From Phyllobacterium lublinensis (lineage in GTDB: Bacteria > Pseudomonadota > Alphaproteobacteria > Rhizobiales > Rhizobiaceae), in the NCBI RefSeq assembly GCF_020164435.1, contig NZ_JAIUDQ010000012.1, positions 62,001-126,000 of the forward strand: a DNA stretch of 64,000 nt, in the 5' to 3' direction. Both the position numbers and the translations under genes were made by a program. Below, piece by piece: positions 1-9,816 of this stretch. The number at the start of each line of letters is the position of its first letter. Positions within the stretch are counted from its first letter, which is position 1. A model generated the notes under the pieces. It ran no database searches. It was not told the DNA's origin and saw nothing but the letters and a program-made list of their open reading frames with translations.

Positions 1-1
1 G

Positions 2-262
2 TCGGCGGCCGAATTCTCGTTCTTCCTCGCAATGCCGACAATGGCCGGCGCCTTTGCCTATGACCTCTACCAGAACCGCCACATCCTGACGTTCAACGAC
101 GCGTCCCTGATCGTCGTCGGATTTATCGCTGCGTTCTTCGCCGGTGTTTTCGTCGTGCGCTATCTGCTCGACTACGTCTCGCGCCATGGCTTTGGGCTGT
201 TCGCTTGGTGGCGCCTGGTCGTGGGTACAGTTGGACTGATCGCGCTGATCCTCATGCGATAG
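2..262 (+). CDS. uppP: Undecaprenyl-diphosphatase, C-terminal part (5' end outside window)
   Basis: This is the C-terminal 86 residues of a BacA/UppP-type undecaprenyl pyrophosphate phosphatase, an inner-membrane enzyme that recycles the lipid carrier for peptidoglycan synthesis. The frame is open from base 2 and reads [17 protein letters not shown], the conserved loop and helix near the end of UppP. Two further hydrophobic segments follow (about 20 residues each), and the protein ends in a short basic tail. The apparent ATG at base 32 is internal and is not the start. The assignment rests on this conserved segment and the membrane pattern. The upstream catalytic region is not in the window. 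Confidence 0.85.
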   Translation, partial: SAAEFSFFLAMPTMAGAFAYDLYQNRHILTFNDASLIVVGFIAAFFAGVFVVRYLLDYVSRHGFGLFAWWRLVVGTVGLIALILMR

Positions 263-304
263 CAGTACCGCGACGATAATCAGCCCCAAATGCAGCGATG
301 AAAA

Positions 305-1273
305 TCAGGCCGGCGTCTGACTGGAATATTGCCCGTGGCTCCGGAAACGCCAGAGATAGGATGGCAGGATCGCTTCGATCGTTTGCGGATGGATGCCGAT
401 GCCTTCGAGCGTGCGTTGCTCCGCCTTGGCGGCATGGGACACCACATTGTCATGCTGGAGCAGCACGACCTGGTCCTTGGTCAGCAAGGGGTTCGGCAGG
501 TAGCCGAGGATCTTGCCCTGGATCTTCGCGAGCCAGAACGGTATCGACACGAACAGACGCTTGCGCCCGGTGACGCGCAATACAGCTTCGAGGCACTGCT
601 CGAAGGTCAGGACCTCGCCGCCGCCGAGTTCATAGGTCTGGCCGGGTTTCAAAGTACCGTCGACTGACCGGGCAATAACCTCGGCGACATCGCCGACATA
701 GACCGGCTGGAACTTGGTGGTGCCGCCGCCAATCAGGGGCAGGAACGGCGACATGCGCGCCATGCTGCCAAACTTGTTGAAGAAATTGTCCTCGGGTCCG
801 AAAACGATCGAAGGCCGGATGATGACGGCGTCCGGGATGATGTCGCGCACGGCCGCTTCAGCCCGGCCCTTGCTGCTGGCATAGGCTGAATGAGAACGGG
901 CATCGGCGCCAAGTGCAGACATGTGCGTCAGCGGCACACCCGCAGCGCGGGCAGCCTCGGCAACGGCGCGGGCGCCGAATTCATGAACGGTGTTAAATTT
1001 CTGGCTGCCGCTTTCGAACAATAGGCCAACCAGATTGATGACATGATCGGAGCCTGCGACGGCGCGATCCACGGACCAGCGATAGCGCAGGTTTGCCTGC
1101 ACGGCCTGAATCTGGCCGACGCCGCCGAGTGGTTGGAGATGGAACGCCAGTTCCGGATGGCGCACGGCGACACGCACCCGGTAGCCGCGTTTTGTCAGAG
1201 CGCGCACCACATGACGACCGATAAAGCCGGAGCCTCCGAAAACCGTGACGAGTTTTGGCTTGGTGATTGTCAT
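305..1273 (-). CDS. Complex I NDUFA9-subunit-like NAD(P)-binding protein (extended/atypical SDR)
   Basis: A 322-residue atypical short-chain dehydrogenase of the NDUFA9/NAD-dependent epimerase group. In mitochondria and alphaproteobacteria relatives accompany respiratory complex I, often binding NADPH without clear catalysis. The Rossmann motif TVFGGSGFIGRHVV lies at about residues 10-23 and the frame runs uninterrupted to a C-terminal region typical of the family. The start at 1273 was chosen over upstream codons because AGGAGA lies about 6 nt before it on the minus strand and the family begins just before the glycine-rich loop. It is convergent with uppP. The exact role is inferred from the family only. 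Confidence 0.8.
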   Translation of the reverse strand: MTITKPKLVTVFGGSGFIGRHVVRALTKRGYRVRVAVRHPELAFHLQPLGGVGQIQAVQANLRYRWSVDRAVAGSDHVINLVGLLFESGSQKFNTVHEFGARAVAEAARAAGVPLTHMSALGADARSHSAYASSKGRAEAAVRDIIPDAVIIRPSIVFGPEDNFFNKFGSMARMSPFLPLIGGGTTKFQPVYVGDVAEVIARSVDGTLKPGQTYELGGGEVLTFEQCLEAVLRVTGRKRLFVSIPFWLAKIQGKILGYLPNPLLTKDQVVLLQHDNVVSHAAKAEQRTLEGIGIHPQTIEAILPSYLWRFRSHGQYSSQTPA

Positions 1274-1419
1274 CGAGCTCTCCTGTAGACCTTGGCCGCC
1301 ACGCTTGGCGCAGAGTGAATGCATGGCATAACAGATGCTGTTTAATGCCTTTTGGCAGCCACGCAAAGGGTTGTTGCAAGACAAGTCTCGCGGCGCGTTG
1401 CCGCGCTGTCCGGTTTTGG

Positions 1420-2466
1420 TCAGGCCGACATGCGCAACATGATTTCTGCGTTCAGAAGAATGCGCGAGTCCTTGGGTAATTCGATGTCGGCGTTATGATC
1501 TTCGCCAAGCTTGTCGAACAGCAGCCCGATCGCCAGGCGGCCTATCTCGTTGTAATTTTGCGCGACGGTCGTCAGGGGCGGACACATGTAGCGCGACAGT
1601 GGCTGGTCGTCGTGCCCGGCCACGCGAAGGTCGCAGCCTTCGCCTCGGCCAACCTTAAGTCCCGCCTGGAACGCTGCAGCGAGAACTCCGTAAGCAATAC
1701 GGTCATTGGCGCAAAGTACTGTCCGTGTGGGGAACCCGCCCTCCCGCAAAATTCTGGCGGTCGTTTCGAAGCCAAATTTTTCGAACTCCCAGTTTGCATG
1801 GGCCTCGTGTGCAATAAAGTGGGGCTCGAAATTGAGGTTGCGCATCGCCTCGGCATAGGCCTCGCGGCGTTCGACCGCGTTGCTGTTGACCGAGGTCATG
1901 CCGAAGTAGCATGGCTGGTCGCCGGAACGGGTCAAGTAGTCGACGATCAGCTTGAAGCTTTGCCGGTTGTTGGTGCCGACGAATGGCGATGTGTCGTCGA
2001 GGGGTGAATCGATGTAGATGAGCGGAATCGACTCGCCAAGCTTGGCAAGTTTGTCGTGATGTGACTGCACGCCGAGCGGGCCAATGATGGCGCCGGCAAC
2101 ATTCATGGACTTGAATGTTTCGATGGCGCGCTCTTCCAGTTCAGGCTTGCCATCCGAGCTCAGAACGAAGGCAAGATAGCCGGCCTGCTCGGCAATACCC
2201 TCGATACGCCGCGTCAATGACATGTAGAATGGATCGGTCGAGTTCGGGACGATGAGCCCGAGAATATTGGTGCGACGCCGATTGAGATTGACTGCAAAAA
2301 TGTTCGGACGGAAACCGGATTGCTTCACCGCGGCATCGATGATCTCGCGCGTCTTCTTGCGTACCGAGTTTGGATCATTGAAATATTTCGACACGGTCGG
2401 ACGCGACAGTCCCACGAACAGGGAGAATTCCTCCATCGTCTTGATCGGCTTTTTCACCGTATCCAT
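1420..2466 (-). CDS. LacI-family transcriptional regulator
   Basis: A 348-residue LacI/GalR-type DNA-binding regulator. An N-terminal helix-turn-helix (FVGLSRPTVSKYFNDP, residues about 17-32) is followed by a hinge and a periplasmic-binding-protein-like effector domain beginning near ILGLIVPNSTDPFY. This fold usually binds a sugar or nucleoside. The gene has no catabolic or transport partner next to it: its neighbours are an SDR gene downstream and an unknown membrane protein upstream, so neither ligand nor target can be named. The start has a standard position ahead of the HTH. Confidence 0.85.
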   Translation of the reverse strand: MDTVKKPIKTMEEFSLFVGLSRPTVSKYFNDPNSVRKKTREIIDAAVKQSGFRPNIFAVNLNRRRTNILGLIVPNSTDPFYMSLTRRIEGIAEQAGYLAFVLSSDGKPELEERAIETFKSMNVAGAIIGPLGVQSHHDKLAKLGESIPLIYIDSPLDDTSPFVGTNNRQSFKLIVDYLTRSGDQPCYFGMTSVNSNAVERREAYAEAMRNLNFEPHFIAHEAHANWEFEKFGFETTARILREGGFPTRTVLCANDRIAYGVLAAAFQAGLKVGRGEGCDLRVAGHDDQPLSRYMCPPLTTVAQNYNEIGRLAIGLLFDKLGEDHNADIELPKDSRILLNAEIMLRMSA

Positions 2467-2835
2467 TCCTTTTCACGATCGCTTCGCACGTGCCAGCGCC
2501 TGGCGGCATCCAAAGTCGCTCCGCAATCATCGCTGAATACTGTGCCGGCGCAATACATCTTCCGATTAACAGTACCGCGTACGGCGTTAAAAATTTACAG
2601 GCTCGCTCACGCGCGTCAATAATACATTTTGCTTGTATTAAGTTCCAATGACCCCTCGGCGAGGGATGTTCATGGCTAATCCAGGGTTACTCGCTTCGAG
2701 ATTTAAATTTACGCGCGCAAACTTGCGCCAGCCTGACCTGTTCGTCTCAAACCAGCTGCCCCAGAAATTTGCATCCACAGGATAGATCGGTAGCATGGCC
2801 ACTCTGACCAGCGGTAATGACGATAAGGATGTGCA
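2467..2835. other. 369-bp intergenic region between the lacI-type gene and a membrane protein gene
   Basis: This divergent promoter region holds no convincing gene. The only structured element I see is the inverted repeat at 2620-2640 (listed separately). The part near 2570-2640 is AT-rich and could hold promoters for both directions. A reading frame on the minus strand in the right half lacks a ribosome binding site and family resemblance, and I regard it as fortuitous. Confidence 0.5.
2620..2640. promoter_or_regulatory. Inverted repeat TAATACA-N7-TGTATTA, possible operator
   Basis: A perfect 7-bp inverted repeat with a 7-nt spacer sits in the divergent region between the LacI-type regulator and the 195-residue membrane protein. 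It could be an operator for either gene. It lacks the central CG usual in LacI-family operators, so a link to the neighbouring regulator is only a guess. Confidence 0.3.
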
Positions 2836-3423
2836 ATGGAAGGCGGTATTCCCAATCCCGAGGTCTTCATCCATGTCCGCGTGATTATCGGCATCGTCCT
2901 TGGTCTGAGCATTTCACGTCTGTTGACCGGTATTGCCCGCATCATCCAGCATCCGCAGCGCAAGAACATCTATGCCGTTCATCTTGGCTGGGTCTTTTTC
3001 ATGCTTCTCACGGTGGCGCATTTCTGGTGGTATGAATTTTACCTGCACCAGCTGGTGACCTGGAAGTTCGAGGCCTATCTGTTCGTCATTTTCTTCGCCA
3101 GTCTCCATTTCCTCGCTTGCGCAATGCTCTTCCCTGACAGTATGGAAGGTTATTCGGGCTACGAAGATTACTTCATGTCGCGAAGGGCGTGGCTCTTCGG
3201 CATTCTGATATCCATCTTCATCGCGGATATCGCGGACACCGCCATGAAAGGCATGGAGCATTTCCACTCTCTCGGCTCCGAGTATCCCTTCCGCAATCTG
3301 TTTCTCATCCTGATCTTCGCGGTGGGCATCTTCGTTCGCAGGCAAAAAGTGCAGCTCGCACTGGTCGTCCTGGCACTCGTCACGCAAATCGCATTTATCC
3401 TGATCCAGTTCGACACGATCTGA
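2836..3423 (+). CDS. Unknown polytopic membrane protein, 195 residues
   Basis: I do not recognise a characterised family. The protein is strongly hydrophobic, with about five predicted membrane segments (near residues 13-35, 45-65, 80-100, 120-140, 150-190), aromatic-rich stretches such as HFWWYEFYLHQL and a polar loop around residues 100-115. A modest ribosome binding site (AAGGA about 8 nt upstream) supports the ATG start. It stands alone between the lacI-type gene and the rpsA terminator. Homologues in rhizobia are likely, but this is from recollection of similar proteins and not a search. Confidence 0.6.
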   Translation: MEGGIPNPEVFIHVRVIIGIVLGLSISRLLTGIARIIQHPQRKNIYAVHLGWVFFMLLTVAHFWWYEFYLHQLVTWKFEAYLFVIFFASLHFLACAMLFPDSMEGYSGYEDYFMSRRAWLFGILISIFIADIADTAMKGMEHFHSLGSEYPFRNLFLILIFAVGIFVRRQKVQLALVVLALVTQIAFILIQFDTI

Positions 3424-3532
3424 TGGATTGGTACCTCATGACGGGTTCGGTAAAGCTGTCGAGCTACGAACCACGCACGGGCAGTGGTTGCAGGCATTAA
3501 AGGGCTGAGGATCCTGGTCTCAACCCAAAGAG

Positions 3533-3560
3533 AAACCCGCCGGCTTGCACCGGCGGGTTT
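3533..3560. terminator. Bidirectional rho-independent terminator between membrane protein gene and rpsA
   Basis: An 11-bp perfect stem (AAACCCGCCGG / CCGGCGGGTTT) with a 6-nt loop lies 26 bp beyond the rpsA stop codon. The U-rich flank TTTCTCTTT on the minus strand suits termination of rpsA. The other strand also ends in a T-rich run. Confidence 0.85.
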
Positions 3561-3586
3561 CGTATTTTCAAAGGTGGAAGAGAACC

Positions 3587-5287
3587 TTAGTTCTTTTCCT
3601 GCTTCTTCAGAGCGGCACCGAGAATGTCGCCGAGCGAAGCGCCGGAGTCGGTCGAACCGTACTGTGCGACTGCTTCCTTTTCTTCGGCGATTTCCAACGC
3701 CTTGATCGAGACCTGCAGCTTGCGGGTCTTCTTGTCGAAGGCGATGACGCGCGCGTCAACCTTCTGGCCGACTGTGAAGCGTTCCGGACGCTGCTCGTCG
3801 CGGTCACGGGACAGATCAGCGCGGCGGATGAAGGTGTCGAGGTCGTGATCGACCAAACGCACTTCGAGGCCGCCATCGGTGATGGCAGTGACTTCAACGG
3901 TAACAACAGCGTTCTTGCGCAGTTCACCCGAAGTTGCGGCTTCACCGACCTTGTCGCCGGTCAGCTGCTTGATGCCGAGCGAGATGCGTTCCTTCTCGAC
4001 ATCGACGTCGAGAACCTGCGCCTTCACAACGTCACCCTTGTTGTACTCTTCGATGACCTGCTCGCCCGGACGGTTCCAGTCGAGGTCGGAGAGGTGAACC
4101 ATGCCGTCCACATCGCCATCGAGGCCAATGAACAGGCCGAACTCGGTCTTGTTCTTGACTTCGCCTTCGACGATGGTGCCGACCGGGAACTTGTCCGCGA
4201 AGGTCGTCCAAGGATTGTCGAGCGTCTGCTTGAGACCGAGCGAGATGCGGCGCTTGACCGGATCCACTTCGAGAACAACGACTTCGACTTCCTGTGTGGT
4301 CGAGAGCAGCTTGCCCGGATGCACGTTCTTCTTTGTCCAGGACATTTCGGAAACGTGGATAAGGCCTTCGATGCCAGGCTCGATCTCGACGAATGCACCG
4401 TAGTCGGTGATGTTCGTGACCGTACCGGTGATCTTTTTGCCGATCGGGTACTTCGCGCCGATACCATCCCATGGATCGCTCTCGAGCTGCTTCATGCCGA
4501 GCGAGATACGATGGGTTTCCTGGTTGATGCGGATGATCTGAACCTTGACCGTCTGGCCGATGGAGAGGATCTCCGACGGGTGGTTGACACGGCGCCATGC
4601 CATATCGGTCACATGCAGAAGACCGTCGATGCCGCCGAGATCGACGAACGCACCGTAATCGGTGATGTTCTTGACAACGCCTTCAACGACCTGACCCTCT
4701 TCGAGGTTCTGGACGATTTCGGAGCGCTGTTCTGCACGGCTCTCTTCGAGAACGGTACGGCGCGAGACAACGATGTTGCCACGACGCTTGTCCATCTTGA
4801 GGATTTCGAAGGGCTGCGGGTTGTGCATCAGCGGGGTAACGTCGCGGATCGGACGGATATCGACCTGGCTGCGCGGCAGGAAGGCAACGGCGCCGTCGAG
4901 ATCGACAGTGAAACCGCCCTTGACCTGGTTGAAGATCACGCCGTCGACTCGTTCGCCGCGGTTGAACTTCTCTTCCAGGCGAACCCAGCTTTCTTCGCGG
5001 CGCGCTTTTTCGCGCGACAGAACGGCTTCGCCGAGGGCATTTTCGATGCGCTCGACATAGACTTCGACGAGATCGCCTGGCTTGAGCGAACCGTCCTTGG
5101 CTTTCGCGCCGAATTCCTTCAGCGGAACGCGGCCTTCAACCTTGAGACCAGCGTCGATGATCGCCATGTCTTTTTCGATGGCGACGATACGGCCCTTGAC
5201 GACATAACCTTCAGCAAGGTCATTGGTGGCAAAAGACTCTGCGAGAAGAGCTTCGAAATCTTCGCGCGTTGGATTGGCTTGAGACAT
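3587..5287 (-). CDS. rpsA: 30S ribosomal protein S1
   Basis: A 566-residue S1, which binds mRNA and helps unfold leaders during initiation on the 30S subunit. Six S1 RNA-binding repeats can be traced at roughly residues 25-90, 108-175, 192-262, 279-349, 366-436 and 453-522. Repeats 3 and 4 carry the clearest ITDYGAFV cores. Length and repeat number match the alphaproteobacterial and E. coli type. The start codon has an AGGAG site 6 nt upstream and a structured leader ahead of it. rpsA is transcribed in the same direction as cmk and aroA, separated from cmk by 133 bp, and ends at a strong terminator. A 584-residue open frame on the opposite strand is a codon-bias shadow. Confidence 0.98.
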   Translation of the reverse strand: MSQANPTREDFEALLAESFATNDLAEGYVVKGRIVAIEKDMAIIDAGLKVEGRVPLKEFGAKAKDGSLKPGDLVEVYVERIENALGEAVLSREKARREESWVRLEEKFNRGERVDGVIFNQVKGGFTVDLDGAVAFLPRSQVDIRPIRDVTPLMHNPQPFEILKMDKRRGNIVVSRRTVLEESRAEQRSEIVQNLEEGQVVEGVVKNITDYGAFVDLGGIDGLLHVTDMAWRRVNHPSEILSIGQTVKVQIIRINQETHRISLGMKQLESDPWDGIGAKYPIGKKITGTVTNITDYGAFVEIEPGIEGLIHVSEMSWTKKNVHPGKLLSTTQEVEVVVLEVDPVKRRISLGLKQTLDNPWTTFADKFPVGTIVEGEVKNKTEFGLFIGLDGDVDGMVHLSDLDWNRPGEQVIEEYNKGDVVKAQVLDVDVEKERISLGIKQLTGDKVGEAATSGELRKNAVVTVEVTAITDGGLEVRLVDHDLDTFIRRADLSRDRDEQRPERFTVGQKVDARVIAFDKKTRKLQVSIKALEIAEEKEAVAQYGSTDSGASLGDILGAALKKQEKN

Positions 5288-5400
5288 AAATACTCCTGAG
5301 GTGTCCGGAAATTACGTCGGACACAGCACCGGTGGTTGGTGTTTCGGTTCATTTGCATGGCAACCCGCCCCCTTGAGGGCAATCCGGTGCTTGGGCTGAC
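5288..5400 (-). promoter_or_regulatory. Structured 5' leader of rpsA, candidate S1 autoregulatory element
   Basis: Read on the minus strand, the rpsA leader can fold into a hairpin at 5300-5323 (7-bp stem GTGTCCG/CGGACAC) that ends immediately before the AGGAG ribosome binding site. A second long-range 8-bp stem joins 5324-5331 with 5384-5391, enclosing a smaller GC hairpin. E. coli S1 represses its own translation through a structured leader; whether this leader does the same is inference. Confidence 0.45.
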
Positions 5401-5420
5401 GGCAAATGTTTGCGGCTAGT

Positions 5421-6395
5421 CTAATGCGTGCTCCTGGCCAATGCCTGGTCTATCAGGGTTTTGGCACTAAGAAACGCGGTCTCTATATCCATTTCCGTCG
5501 TATCAAGCAAGTGCGCGTCGGCGGCGGGCTTCAACGGCGAGTCGGTGCGGCCCATGTCGCGCGCATCACGGCGGGTGAGGTCGGCGAGAATCTCCTCGTA
5601 ATCGGCGCCGCCGCCATTCGATTTGATTTCTTCATAGCGGCGCATGGCCCGTGCTTCGGGCGATGCCGTTATGTAGAGTTTTACCGGAGCATTGGGGCAT
5701 ACGACGGTACCGATGTCGCGTCCGTCAAGCACCGCGCCCGGCGGGCGCATGGCAAAACCCTGCTGGGCGGCAACGAGAGCGCGACGCACGGCAGGCATGA
5801 CCGCCACCCTGGAAGCCGCTTCACCAACATCATGGGCGGAAAGCACTGCACGGTCGAGCTTGGACAGGTCAACGGTACGCGCTGCCTTCTCCGCCAGGAA
5901 CTCATCGTCGAGCGGCATGTTCTGGTCCATGAGTGCCTTGGCGACCGCGCGGTAGGTCAATCCCGTATCGAGATGATGATAGCCGTAGGCTTCCGCGATG
6001 CGCCGGGCGAGGGTGCCCTTGCCGGAGGCTGCGGGACCATCGATGGCAATGGTGAAATGGGTCTGCGGCGTCGGCCGATCCTTGTCGTCGCGGTCGAAAA
6101 ACCATTGGCCGAGCGCGAAGAGCAGGTAGGCCGCAGCGAGAACCAGCGTGATGATTGGCGTGATGCCGATGCTGACGAAGGCGACGCCGCCGAGCGTTGT
6201 CAGCATCGATTCCAGCCAGTTTGGCAAGGCCGCCGCCAAATTCTGCAAGAGTGCATCGATGGCCAGGATGAGGATGAACTGGAATACGAACAGCCAGAAC
6301 AGAAGTGCAAACAGGCCGAAGCGAACGCGCAGACCAACGCGCTCGATCGCATAGGGAATGGCAACGATGGCGAATGACATCAGCAGGAAAAACAT
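5421..6395 (-). CDS. cmk: Cytidylate kinase with an N-terminal membrane domain (fusion)
   Basis: The C-terminal 210 residues are a (d)CMP kinase, which phosphorylates CMP/dCMP for nucleotide synthesis. The P-loop GPAASGKGT is at residues 120-128, followed by the family motifs LDTGLTYRA and DGRDIGT. The unusual feature is an extra N-terminal part of about 113 residues with three predicted membrane segments (about 4-20, 26-50, 68-97) joined in frame to the kinase. No ATG, GTG or TTG codon lies near the usual kinase start; only an ATT (6048-6050) is close. The ATG at 6395 directly follows the stop codon of the upstream small membrane protein gene (TAGATG), which suggests coupled translation. A sequencing or assembly frameshift joining two genes is the main alternative. 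Confidence 0.85.
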   Translation of the reverse strand: MFFLLMSFAIVAIPYAIERVGLRVRFGLFALLFWLFVFQFILILAIDALLQNLAAALPNWLESMLTTLGGVAFVSIGITPIITLVLAAAYLLFALGQWFFDRDDKDRPTPQTHFTIAIDGPAASGKGTLARRIAEAYGYHHLDTGLTYRAVAKALMDQNMPLDDEFLAEKAARTVDLSKLDRAVLSAHDVGEAASRVAVMPAVRRALVAAQQGFAMRPPGAVLDGRDIGTVVCPNAPVKLYITASPEARAMRRYEEIKSNGGGADYEEILADLTRRDARDMGRTDSPLKPAADAHLLDTTEMDIETAFLSAKTLIDQALARSTH

Positions 6396-6743
6396 CTAGC
6401 TCCGCACCCTCTTGCCCATGAAAAAGCCTATGAAGTATCCGGCAATCGATCCGAATGCCGGTGGCAGCAGCAGAAACTGATAGGGCATCCATTCACTGAT
6501 GCCTGCATTCCCGGTCTCCGGTGTACCGGATCTTGCGCTGTCCGAGGCATTCCACGCATAGAGGAAGATCAGCAGCAAGGGAAGCAGGATGCGCGATATT
6601 GTGCGCATGACGCCCGGCCACGGCCGCGGCTCCTTGCTTGCGACTGTTCCCGCATAGGCACTCCGGCCCGCCCAGACGATGAACGGCACGCTGGACATCG
6701 CATATAGAAAATACACGGTGAGAACGGAAAGCACTGCGTTCAT
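6396..6743 (-). CDS. Small membrane protein between aroA and cmk, 115 residues
   Basis: A hypothetical inner-membrane protein with about three hydrophobic segments (residues about 3-22, 40-58, 88-110) and a basic C-terminus (GKRVRS). It starts 20 bp after the aroA stop codon and its own stop codon abuts the ATG of the cmk fusion, so the three genes look like one transcription unit. The ATG at 6743 was chosen because longer versions run back into aroA in another frame. Function is unknown. It may pair with the membrane half of the CMP kinase fusion. Confidence 0.7.
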   Translation of the reverse strand: MNAVLSVLTVYFLYAMSSVPFIVWAGRSAYAGTVASKEPRPWPGVMRTISRILLPLLLIFLYAWNASDSARSGTPETGNAGISEWMPYQFLLLPPAFGSIAGYFIGFFMGKRVRS

Positions 6744-6763
6744 GCCTGATGTCCGGTGCCGCT

Positions 6764-8191
<1,428 letters not shown>

Positions 8192-8195
8192 TCAT

Positions 8196-8248
8196 CTTGC
8201 AAATGCAAGCTTTTTCGCTTTGACAAATGCGCTTGATTGCGTTTATGG
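8196..8248 (+). promoter_or_regulatory. Putative sigma-70 promoter with adjacent palindrome, upstream of the TIGR02300 gene
   Basis: TTGACA at 8220-8225 and TTATGG at 8243-8248 are separated by 17 bp, giving a plausible housekeeping promoter about 100 bp before the GTG start at 8350. A 14-bp palindrome (CTTGCA-AA-TGCAAG, 8196-8209) lies just upstream of the -35 box and could be an operator. Confidence 0.4.
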
Positions 8249-8349
8249 GACCTCAAATCCATTTTTTATGAGTACTTGCATAAACGGCTGGTCGATGAGA
8301 GACCTGAGTATGAGCCGAATGCAGGCGCAGCCAGAAGACGAGGCAAAAC

Positions 8350-8736
8350 GTGGCAAATCCAAAACTTGGCACCAAGCGAGTTGACCCGGAAACCGGGCAG
8401 AAATTCTACGATCTGAACCGCGATCCGATCGTATCGCCCTATACGGGCAAGAGCTATCCGCTCAGCTACTTCGATTCAACCGTTGCTTCGGCACGCGAGG
8501 AAGAGGAAGAGGTCGAGACCGAAGAACTCGACGTTGCTCTGGAGAAGCCCGAATTCGTTTCGCTCGAAGATGCAGACGGCGACACGGACACCGACGTGCC
8601 CGATATCGGCGACGATGATGTCGAAGTCGATGATGCCGACGATGACGATACCTTCCTCGCGACGGACGAAGAAGACGAAGACGACGACGTTACCGACATT
8701 CTCGGCGGCGGCATCGGCGAAGACGACGAGAACTGA
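8350..8736 (+). CDS. TIGR02300 family protein with acidic tail
   Basis: A 128-residue protein of the alphaproteobacterial TIGR02300 family, whose function is unknown. The conserved head has KFYDLNRDPIVSPYTGKSYP at about residues 18-37. The remaining two thirds is highly acidic (Asp/Glu runs) and probably disordered. Translation starts at a GTG preceded by GACGAGG. It lies divergent from aroA and directly upstream of tRNA-Ala, a common arrangement in rhizobia. The acidic tail could mimic nucleic acid or bind basic ribosomal or assembly factors, but that is speculation. Confidence 0.85.
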   Translation: MANPKLGTKRVDPETGQKFYDLNRDPIVSPYTGKSYPLSYFDSTVASAREEEEEVETEELDVALEKPEFVSLEDADGDTDTDVPDIGDDDVEVDDADDDDTFLATDEEDEDDDVTDILGGGIGEDDEN

Positions 8737-8779
8737 GCCCTGACTGCGCATGATGGCGGGATCATGCGAAGAATAATTC

Positions 8780-8908
8780 TGTTCGCTGAAAATAACCGGC
8801 GAACAGGACTTGATCTTCCCGCAAGCGGGAGATAAGAACCCGCCCGGGCAAGGTTCCAGACCTTGCCGGACAGTTTGCCGGTTATCCGGCCCAGGCCCGC
8901 AAGGCCTG
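8780..8908. other. Cluster of four or five hairpins before tRNA-Ala
   Basis: Successive inverted repeats fill the gap between the TIGR02300 gene and tRNA-Ala: TGTTCGC/GCGAACA (8780-8805), a TCCCG/CGGGA hairpin (8817-8830), GGCAAGGT/ACCTTGCC (8847-8867), GCCGG/CCGGC (8877-8890) and CAGGCC/GGCCTG (8892-8908). None is followed by a U-run. The cluster could be a terminator and processing leader for the tRNA or an unrecognised small RNA. Confidence 0.45.
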
Positions 8909-8915
8909 TTGGAAT

Positions 8916-8991
<76 letters not shown>

Positions 8992-9186
8992 AATTTCCTC
9001 AATAAGTCCAGTTGATCAGCTTGAGCCCAGCGCAGTCTTGCGCGTGCAGGGGCTTTGTACCGGCGAGGATATGTCCGGGCACAGCATGAGGCGGCGTTCG
9101 GCTGCGGACATTGGAGCAAAATGCGTTACATGGTAGGTTGGTCTTGAATTCTCTACTGCCGAATGGTGCCCGGAGAAAAGACCGCC

Positions 9187-9573
9187 ATGCCCCGCATGAA
9201 ACTGTTGCAGATCGCTCTGTTTGTCTTCGGTGTCGTATTCTGTCTGGTCTATCCGATTGCGATTGTCTGGCCGTCGGGCTGGGCCTGGCATGAGGGCCCG
9301 CCAACCGCTTCGTACTATTTCATGATGATCGTGGGCATATATGCAACGCTCGGAATATTCCTGATTCGGGCGTCGCGCGACCCCGTGGCACATCGCTCGC
9401 TGATCGACTTCACCATCTGGTCGAGCGTCGTGCACGCGCTGATCATGGCGGTCCAGTCCTATGGCCCCGGCGAGCATATGGGTCATCTGCTTGGCGACGT
9501 GCCGGCCTTGCTGCTCGTGGCAGCGGTGCTCGGCGGCTTGACCTATTCCGGCGGTCCGACAGACGACCGGTAG
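9187..9573 (+). CDS. DUF6632-like small membrane protein, 128 residues
   Basis: A protein of unknown function with four predicted membrane segments (about residues 5-27, 42-62, 72-92 and 100-118). It resembles small membrane proteins annotated DUF6632 (from memory). The ATG at 9187 has GGAG 11 nt upstream; an in-frame ATG 24 bases earlier (9163) has no such site. It stands alone between tRNA-Ala and the HAD phosphatase gene, with about 240 bp on each side. No partner gene gives a clue to function. Confidence 0.65.
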   Translation: MPRMKLLQIALFVFGVVFCLVYPIAIVWPSGWAWHEGPPTASYYFMMIVGIYATLGIFLIRASRDPVAHRSLIDFTIWSSVVHALIMAVQSYGPGEHMGHLLGDVPALLLVAAVLGGLTYSGGPTDDR

Positions 9574-9816
9574 TGTGCCGAAGGCGGGGCGTGAAATCAG
9601 CCAGGAGACGTAATCAGGAGAATCCAGACGCCGCAGGCATTTGTAACCGTTACGTACTTTACTGGCCTGTGGAATATAGTCTGATGAGGCTGCCAGACCG
9701 TGTGGCGCGCTTTTGGCCAAATTCACTCAATCTGTAAGCCTCAGTCTGTTGTCTCGTACGGCTGTGACGCGACAAAAGCTTCACTAAGCCGCAAATATCA
9801 AGCGATGGAGATAAAA

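Noticed and set aside
2638..2874. 78-residue minus-strand frame between the lacI-type gene and the membrane protein
   Set aside because: It lacks a ribosome binding site and overlaps the start of the plus-strand membrane protein gene.
3545..5299. 584-residue open frame antisense to rpsA
   Set aside because: It has no ribosome binding site or family similarity and mirrors the coding frame of rpsA; GC-rich codon bias produces such shadows.
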